Shown: positions 57,187-64,000 of the stretch, piece by piece
How the letters are laid out: every line of letters starts with the position of its first letter
Position numbering within the stretch: the first letter of the stretch is position 1
DNA from: Cryptomeria japonica
Lineage: Eukaryota > Streptophyta > Pinopsida > Cupressales > Cupressaceae
Reading direction: 5' to 3'
DNA: 64,000 bases
NCBI RefSeq assembly: GCF_030272615.1
Contig: NC_081405.1
Coordinates: 651,952,920 to 652,016,919 of the forward strand
Notes under the pieces: model-generated
The model's database searches: none
What the model was told of the DNA's origin: nothing
The model's input: the letters and a program-made list of their open reading frames with translations, nothing else
Position numbers and translations under genes: made by a program

Positions 57187-58297
57187 AGCAGCAAAAAGGA
57201 AGGAACACAAGAGCACAAAATCACAAGAGACACCCCCCCCCAAATTCACTCAATCAAAGTACCCCCCCAAAAATGATGATTTTGGCACTTTATATGTAGT
57301 GCATGTACAATAGGCCACTTGCAAACAATGGCAAGGTGGACTTCTATTTTTATTTTACAACTACCCCAATAGGCTAAGAACTACAAAGCAAAATATTAGA
57401 AAGGTAGATCTATGCAATACAAATGCCAAATTGGCCAAATAAGACCATATGATGAAAGTAAAATTTCTACCCACAATTTTTACAAACTGATAGTATATTC
57501 TGAGAGTAGACAAAAAATAATACACTTTCAAAAAAAACAGCACCTGAAAAGGAGTTCGTATGAGCTCGAACGGAGACCAGGAAGTTGCAGAAACAAGGAT
57601 TAGACAGGCATAGTCACCAAAAACTGAGAGTTCTGAAAAATCTGTCCATCAAAATTAGAAAATAATTCCACCACATGAAAGTACACAAAATTCTAGCCCA
57701 TTTCAAAAAAAATTGCACCAAAAAAGGAGCAAAAATGAGCAAGATATGGCCATTTGAAGTTGAACTGCAAAATCAAAAAGCTCAATGAGAGGGGCTTGCA
57801 ATTTTTTTTTTAAATGATGATGTCAGCAGACTGCAGCGTTAAATTTGATAGTCATATGACTGTCGCCCAGACTTCATGGCTGACTAGGCTCTGACTGTGC
57901 AAGTGATTTGGCAAGTGATGTGGCACTTACTGTGCGCTGCTGACTGGGCAGAAGGTACAGATCCCAAAAATAAGATCCAAAAAAAAAATTGTTTTTTTAA
58001 TTTTTCAAAAAAAAATTCAAACTGGAAAATAATTTTTAGAATTTTTTTTTTTTGAAAAAAAATCCGAAAATTCTGTACCGTACTACCCAAATTGGGCAGA
58101 AAATTTCCTCCACACCCAAAAATCGATTTTCACCAAAATAGGTTGAATTTATACTTGATTTTTTATGGAAATGGCCTCCCGGATGCAATGGTGAGGTCAA
58201 AAATGCTCTAAGATGCCTCCAAAAAATGCAGTCCCTCAGATCTGAAAATAGAAGCCTTCCACAATGTCTCCAAAAACCAATCAATGAAGCCCCAATG
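57187..58297 (-). other. Leader of element T
   Basis: About 1.1 kb lies between primer site and Gag start. No convincing gene is seen. Long A/T runs occur (about 57800, 57975-58065). Such a leader may hold a packaging signal, which is inference. Confidence 0.6.
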
Positions 58298-58309
58298 GCT
58301 CTGATACCA
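58298..58309 (-). other. Primer binding site of element T
   Basis: The minus strand reads TGGTATCAGAGC, an exact 12-base match to the initiator Met tRNA complement, directly next to the LTR. Confidence 0.95.
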
Positions 58310-58762
58310 TGTGAGATTTTGCCAAGATCAAGAGCTTAATGAAAAGTACAATAGAGAGACAAAATATAGGATAAGAATAAATTGTATTCTCATCAATAGA
58401 TAAAATGATCAATTGCTCCATTATGATACAATGTAGACGAGCCTGCTTATATAGGCAAGGCTTATGGATATGTGAGCACACAAACATGACATGTGGCTCA
58501 ATAAGAAACAAAGGTAGGTAGGAAATAGGTGTGGGTAGGTAGGAGAAACAATATAATAGTCCACATGAGGTGGATCACCCACTGAATGTAGAGTGTAACA
58601 ACAAGATCAACACCATAAAAGGTGGAAATTCTCCTACACACACTATCCCAATGTGGCACAAACACCCAAGTGTCTCATACCCAAACTACTATGAAATGCA
58701 TTTCCTAAGTAAACTTAAGTAAGTGTAATAATATCCAAGATGAATAATTATTTACACCAACA
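58310..58762 (-). repeat. 5' LTR of element T
   Basis: On the plus strand it runs TGTGAGATTTTGCC ... TTTACACCAACA. A minus-strand TATA-like TATATAAG lies at about 58446-58453, inside a GCCTATATAAGCAGGC context. Confidence 0.95.
58446..58453 (-). promoter_or_regulatory. TATA-like box in the 5' LTR of T
   Basis: TATATAAG on the minus strand is kept in both LTR copies (the other at about 54370). It is the likely core promoter of the element. Confidence 0.55.
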
Positions 58763-58767
58763 CTTCC

Positions 58768-58985
58768 AGATCTCATGAGCAGTCTGCAAATCCATCATGT
58801 TAGTCATCTCACAATTAGACAAGGAACTCATCAATGTTTCCTTAGATCTAATATTGAATCCAATTTCATTTATCTCATTTGAAGTAGTAGGACCATTCAG
58901 AGGAGCATTTTACACATTCTTAGTAATCTTCCAATAGTCTTCACTGATGCATCTCAAATGACATTCCATCTGGTTCTTCTAGAGA
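58768..58985 (-). pseudogene. Element I Gag, N-terminal piece
   Basis: It continues the Gag cut at 54234. Blocks Glu-Asp-Tyr-Trp-Lys-Ile-Thr-Lys-Asn (about 58925) and Thr-Ala-His-Glu-Ile (about 58780) match Gag of element C (17240-17425). One TAG (about 58915) interrupts it. The first 20 or so codons are missing at 58985/58986, where other DNA begins. Confidence 0.88.
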
Positions 58986-59411
58986 CTATAGGGGTGTGTG
59001 CACCAAGATGGTGTGCAAAAAAGTGGACACATACCAATTTTTTTTAAAAAAAATAGCAACCGCATTCACGGTTTTAAATTTTAAAAAACCCCATATGCGG
59101 TTAGGTTCGTTGTGCCCAAGCCTAAAGGGAAAAAACTGTGTACATGGTCCTTTAGAAAATAAGACCACATACACAATCCCTATCAATTTTTTATTTTTTT
59201 TACTGTTGATTGTATTATTTCATTCCGCCGCCGAGAGCAAGTTTGAAGGGTTTTTTTGTTGCAAACCATGCACAGGATCCATATTTTCACACCCAGACGC
59301 CATCGAAAGAGGTTGGTTACTCATTTTTTTATTTTTTTGCACATTTGATAAATTTTATTTATGTTTTCAATTTAAATTGTTGATTTTGATTATTTTTTGT
59401 TACCAATATCA
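58986..59411 (+). other. Terminal or leader region of the unit that breaks element I
   Basis: It starts GGGGTGTGTGCACCAAGATG, with a near-palindrome (TGCACC aagat GGTGTGCA) in the first 30 bases. It continues with a thymine-rich stretch and a short possible exon (about 59225-59310) followed by GTTGGT. The abrupt border inside gag suggests the end of an inserted DNA transposon; the other end is not seen. Confidence 0.4.
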
Positions 59412-61640
59412 GATTCTGAAAATCTAGAACCACAACACAACACACCTCGAAACCCACATCAAAACCCTTAGGATACACCTCCAGCTCCTCCTTTAGACTG
59501 CACAACAACTACATAGGAGGATTTCCTTAATCAGTTAGGGAAAAACACTGCTAAAATAACTAGATTGATTAATAGATTGAAAACATCTGAGCTTGAGCAT
59601 TATTTATTCCTTGCCACTAGCGTAGAAACATTAGCTAGTGGTGCCACTGCAATTTCGAGTTAGATTACAAAATGGGGAAACTATAGGCATAGGTGTTGCA
59701 CTTATTATGATATTGGGTTATCATATGATGTAGTGAAAAATAAAAACATAAGTAAAGCACAAATATGTGCTCTTTTTGTTGATCCTAGAACTGGTGAGTT
59801 CTTACCTCCTAATGCAAAGAGGTTTCCCATACATTGGTTTACCAATGTGCAGATGAAGAATATTTTTTGGAATAGGTGGTGGATGGTCTTTGACGAACCA
59901 CCTTGTAATAATTTTGAGGTTCCATTATATTTTTTGAGGAAATTATATTGTGATTTTTTCCTCAATGAGTGGCATAATTATTTTGATATGAGAGAGTTCC
60001 ATGGTAGAGGTGTCGGCTCCGCCCAAGATAGACCTGGAGCCTGTAGGGTACTAGACCCGCATAGTCATTTCCCCCTAGCACCCAAACCCAAGGTGCATGT
60101 GACGGTCCTAGTAGCCCTGAAAGAATCGATGGAGCTAGAGACTCTTTGGGTGGCCACAACATTGACTGATGCAATCATCCAGCATGGGACAGTTAGCACA
60201 CCCTCTTGGACTGAACGATGATCCATTAGCTAAGGTAGTTGGCACTGGTCAACCCATTGAGCATGTGTGTCCCTCTTACTCAGGCATATGCGCAGGGATG
60301 GATGTCGAGGCTAGTGCAAATGGTTCCATGTCCAATATGTGCATGATTTGCAGGAGCAGATGTCAGACCCTCATGATTGAGGATGTGGAGTTGATGGATG
60401 AATTGATAGACATGGTGTTTGCTAGTTAGTAGCACACAGTTGTGTTAATTTGAATTCATAACATTTTATTTATCAGTCATTTAAAATTTGTAATTTTAAA
60501 TAAATTTTCATTTATAGATCGATTTAAATCAATACAAACAATATACATTTCAGGATATAGCAACAGGTTTTAATCCACCATCTGATATTCCTCCCATAGT
60601 TATTGCAGCTGCAACTTCGATGCCTGAGGTATAAATTTTGTAACACGTTAAAATAGAATAGTAGTTTGAATTAAAAAATAATTATAAGATATACCAACTC
60701 TCTTTAATTCTTAACAATTTTTTGTTTTATAGGTGTTGACAGGGGACCAAATGTCCCACATTGATGATTTCACGCTCTCAACAATCAATTTTGGCCTTCA
60801 AAGCTATGCAGTATCATATTTTGTACACCTTATTTTATGTATTCTTTTGATGGAATATGCAAGTCATTTAATTTTTATTTTTTTAAATTATGTTTAATAT
60901 TATCTACTAATATCTCTTGTGTTGATTTTGTTTGTTTTAGGGTACCCCCTCCATGTCTAGGCCTCATCCTCATCAAAAGAAATCCTTGATGACACCTAAA
61001 TGGTGGGAAGGAGGTAATTGAGCACATTTTTAATTGTAAAATTATTTGAAAAGGTTGAAATTATCTTAGTTGGAATTTGTAGATTAATTAGTGTTTTTTG
61101 TCTATTCTATATACATCGACCATTGGGCTTTGTAGATTTGTTGAATGCACCTGATACGCCCAAGGATCGAGAGAGGGCAGAGGTATGTATCTCTACTTTA
61201 TTTTCTTGATTTAATGATTATATGCACCGGTACATGTGAACTTGTGATAAATTATAATCTTGTTATTTTTTAAATAGGAAATATCCATAGTCGCTTCATC
61301 AATGATGAGCCCTCCTTCGTGTACTAGAGAATCATCTCAAGCTCTGGTACACTTATATACATACATATATATATATATACATACATATATAGATATATAT
61401 ATATATATACACATATATATATATACATATATATATATACATACATATATATATATACACATATATATATATACATATATATATATATGTATATGTATAT
61501 ATATATATGTATGTCTATATATATATGTATATATATGTGTATATATATATATCTATATATGTATGTATATATATATATGTATGTATATATATATGTATGT
61601 ATATATATATGTATGTATGTATATATATATGTATATATAT

Positions 61641-61671
<31 letters not shown>

Positions 61672-61738
61672 TGTATATATATATATATATATACATACAT
61701 ACATACATATATACATACATACATATATATATACATAC

Positions 61739-61771
<33 letters not shown>

Positions 61772-61823
61772 CATATATATATATATGTATGTATATATGT
61801 ATGTATGTATGTATATATATATG

Positions 61824-61879
<56 letters not shown>

Positions 61880-62430
61880 ATTAATTGTATTTAACCTACA
61901 ATACTTATCAATGTTTAATCTTAAATAATTTCTCGTATAGGTAATAACCATAGCTGCTCCATCAATGGCAAGCACTTAGACTAATAGAGAAGCATCTAAG
62001 GCTCTGATACACTTTTGTTCTCTATATTGTAGATTTTTAGTGTTTTTGATCTACATATGCTAGTACATTGTATTAATTGTATTTAATCTACAATAGGCCC
62101 ATTCACGGTTCAGCCATAACTTGGATCCTTTGAAGTTTGTGTTCAAGAAAACTCCTGAGACTGACAAGGAGAAGACAAAAAAGATAGTAGATCCTAGATT
62201 AGCAGATGAGGTAATCTGCATTTCAATTGCAAATAAATTATGGTTAAATGCATAGTTATGTTGATAATTGTGAACTATTTCTACAAAAGGATTCTAACTT
62301 GGATTTTCAATTGTGGTTGTGCAGCCATCTACAGAGCCGCGTATTGCATCATAGAGGCTCGATTTTGATGATCCACCATAAGTATAGCATCGTATAGTGT
62401 TAGTTGTGGTCATTGAATGATCAATACATG
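59412..62430 (+). pseudogene. Decayed multi-exon gene of unknown family
   Basis: A long coding stretch (59412-60429) has TAG stops near 59477, 59513 and 59661 and a frame change near 60180. Distinctive blocks are Ile-Cys-Ala-Leu-Phe-Val-Asp-Pro-Arg and Trp-Asn-Arg-Trp-Trp. Small exons with GT-AG borders follow: 60554-60628, 60733-60810, 60941-61013, 61136-61182, 61278-61346, 61941-62006 (its donor reads AT), 62097-62210 and 62325 onward. Exons 1 and 2 are 75 and 78 bases; 73 and 47 add to 120; then 69, 66 and 114. All sums are divisible by three, so the frame holds across introns. TAG and TAA in the last exons stand where Gln would fit. It may be a transposon gene or a captured host gene; I do not recognise it. 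Confidence 0.6.
61353..61877 (+). repeat. TA/TACA microsatellite inside an intron
   Basis: About 525 bp of alternating TA with interspersed TACA and TGTA units lie between the exons at 61278-61346 and 61941-62006. Open frames of alternating Tyr-Ile on both strands are artefacts of the repeat. Confidence 0.97.
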
Positions 62431-63100
62431 TAGATATATTCTACATTTTTTATTTATATCGATTTGGACATGGCATATGCCACATTTTTGTAAAACTTGT
62501 ATTGACTTGGCATATATGCCTTTTTCTATATATTTAAATATTGATATTCGATCCAATAAATGTGTATTGTGTTCATTATTGTGCATTTCATTGATATTGA
62601 TAGGCATATTCGACACATATAGTATTTGTTCATTGTGCATTTTGATATATATAAATGATTGTTTATAATTATATGGTTAATTTTTGCTCAAACTATTCGA
62701 TGTATTTGGTGGCTGCTCTTTTATAAAGTTAAATGAATATTTGCTTATGTAATCAACAATATGAATATAAACAACAAAAATATATTATATAAAGAATTGC
62801 AATTGTGGAATATGATTTGATAAGCTTTCTGAAATATTGAATTAACCCTGCAAAACTCTTTGTCTCAATCAAAATCAAATTCAATGGTAATGGTCAGATT
62901 TGATCTGTGGTAATGATCAATGGATGATTTTGATTCCTTTCATCAAATTTTGGTTTTTGTCTTGTTTTCCATTTGTTTTATTTTAATAAGGTGATTTGGG
63001 ATGATTAATGATCATTTGAAGTCATTTGTGAAAGTTTGGGGTTATTTGGATAAAAGATGTAAAAATTTCTCAGTTGTTGTCAAAGTTGTCAAAGTTTTAT
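62431..63100. other. No gene seen
   Basis: AT-rich sequence after the last exon-like piece. I see no recognisable domain, LTR end or RNA gene here. Confidence 0.6.
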
Positions 63101-64000
63101 TGTGGGCACAAACCAACATCATGAGAAATTATGGGTGGGCAATTTTACGCTAGGCATGCTCCTGTTGTGCCTCCCAACACACCGGAATGTTGAGAGCCAT
63201 ACCCTACCAATGTGATCTCTGAAGTGCCTTGAGTCCAAAATATTATCAAACTTTGACAGATAGTTTCTCGCAATCCAGGATGCATATGATCAATCTATTT
63301 AAACTCATAGGGTTAGGTGAGGCTTGTCTACAATGACCTGTCTCAGTTTCTGACGACTCAAAGCCATTTTATTTTTTCACTTGCTGCAAAAACTGTTAGT
63401 TGCATGCAATGCAAAGTTGCAAGATAGGCTAGATTTGATTTTGTTTGTCATGGGCACAAACCAGCATCACAAGCATGTCCGGGTGGGTAGGTTTATGCTA
63501 GGAATGCCCCTATTGTGCCTCCCAATGCACCAGAACGTCGAGAGTCATACCCTACCAACATGATCTCTCAAATGCCTTGAGTCCAAAAAATTGTCAAACT
63601 TTGACAAATAGTTTCTCTCAATCCAGGATGCATATGATCAGTTTGTTTGAACCTATAGGGTCACATGAGGCTCATCTATAATGACTTATCTTGGGTTTTG
63701 ATGACTTGGAGCCATTTTCAAATGGTAGCATTTTTTCACTTGCTGCAAAAACTGTTAGTGGCATGCAATGCAAAGTTGCAAGATAGGTTAGATTTGATTC
63801 AATTCATCATGGGCACAAACCAACATCACGAGCGCATTTGAGTGGGCAGGTTTATGCTAGGTATGCTCTTGTTGTGCCTCCCAATGCGTCGAAACATTGA
63901 GAGACATAACCTACCCGGGTGATCTCTCAACTACCTTGAGTCCAAAACAATGTCAAACTTTGACAGATAGTTTCTCACAATCCAAGATGCATATGATCTC
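63101..64000. repeat. Tandem repeat with a unit of about 350 bp
   Basis: The landmark GGGCACAAACCA(A/G)CATCA occurs at 63104, 63452 and 63811, giving spacings of 348 and 359 bp. Each unit also repeats 'ccttgagtccaaaa', 'tttgacagatagtttctc', 'atccaggatgcatatgatc' and 'gcaaaaactgttagt.gcatgcaatgcaaagttgcaagatagg'. The third unit runs off the window, so the array may be longer. Confidence 0.9.

Larger units (their letters stand above)
54235..58762 (-). mobile_element. Element T: Gag-protease-only LTR retrotransposon (TR-GAG-like)
   Basis: Two LTRs of 452 and 453 bp flank one long gene on the minus strand, with CTTCC on both sides (54230-54234 and 58763-58767). By eye the LTRs differ at only about 13 places, the fewest of any pair here. 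The primer site touches the LTR and a G-rich polypurine tract is present. Integrase, reverse transcriptase and RNase H are absent; an acidic C-terminal extension takes their place. It must depend on proteins from another element. Confidence 0.93.
47268..58985 (-). mobile_element. Element I: Ty1/copia retrotransposon, 5' end lost, carrying J and T
   Basis: On the minus strand a 3' LTR (47268-48568), polypurine tract, RNase H, reverse transcriptase, integrase, protease and gag follow in normal copia order. Solo LTR J splits the reverse transcriptase and element T splits gag. At 58985 the gag start breaks off and unrelated sequence follows, so the 5' LTR and primer site are missing. Confidence 0.88.

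Noticed and set aside
58996-59427. A 143-codon open frame starting at the border with element I
   Set aside because: It spans a T-rich low-complexity stretch and a splice-donor-like site; only its middle (about 59225-59310) might be an exon of the following gene.
61302-61975. Several long open frames on both strands of alternating Tyr and Ile
   Set aside because: They are produced by the TA/TACA microsatellite, which lacks stops in several frames; no protein is implied.
63101-64000. CRISPR array
   Set aside because: The units are about 350 bp with diverged copies and no short regular repeats with unique spacers; the context is a plant nuclear genome.
1-64000. Ribosomal RNA or tRNA genes
   Set aside because: I saw no stretch with conserved rRNA segments or cloverleaf box A/B motifs; the tRNA-like matches are only the 12-base primer sites of the elements.

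Overview
This 64 kb window looks like intergenic DNA of a large, repeat-rich seed-plant nuclear genome. Layer upon layer of LTR retrotransposons are nested in one another, target-site duplications (TSDs) are still readable, GT-AG introns occur, and no intact host gene is visible. A gymnosperm-like genome would fit, but the sequence alone does not fix the species. Almost every reading frame is decayed; many stops are TAG where a sister copy reads CAG or TGG. I use neutral letters for the elements because I cannot match them to named families.

Layout, left to right. (1) 1-3372: 3' part of element A1 (+). (2) 3373-3880: LTR scrap. (3) 3881-16176: family B, a tandem internal-LTR-internal-LTR array (+), cut by copia element X (9228-15766, -, TSD GATCT). 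(4) 16177-35522: copia element C (+), whose integrase gene is split by element D (19188-31816, +). D carries element A2 (19487-24202, -) in its 5' LTR and a solo LTR K (26931-27987, TSD CTTAC) in its second gene. (5) 35523-40108: element E (-), the relative of D. (6) 40109-47192: copia element F (+), carrying two solo LTRs, G (TSD GTTAT) and H (TSD TTATG), side by side. (7) 47268-58985: copia element I (-), carrying solo LTR J (TSD GTTAT) and the Gag-protease-only element T (54235-58762, TSD CTTCC). (8) 58986-62430: a sequence that breaks the gag of I and holds a decayed multi-exon gene of unknown family, with a long TA/TACA microsatellite in one intron. (9) 63101-64000: a tandem repeat of about 350 bp, running off the window.

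How they fit together. C, F, I and X are of autonomous Ty1/copia type, with recognisable gag, protease, integrase, reverse transcriptase and RNase H parts, all broken. A, B, D and E have no pol. They carry instead a long coiled-coil 'accessory' protein gene; D and E add a Gag-like protein with four zinc knuckles. All four families share a roughly 130-residue domain and a C-terminal coiled coil, and they share cis signals with the autonomous elements: an initiator-Met-type primer site (where kept), a polypurine tract next to the 3' LTR, and in most an inverted repeat across the polypurine tract and U3 border. The simplest reading is a set of non-autonomous families mobilised by copia partners and built around a captured or specialised accessory gene. 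That gene is the most interesting content of the window.
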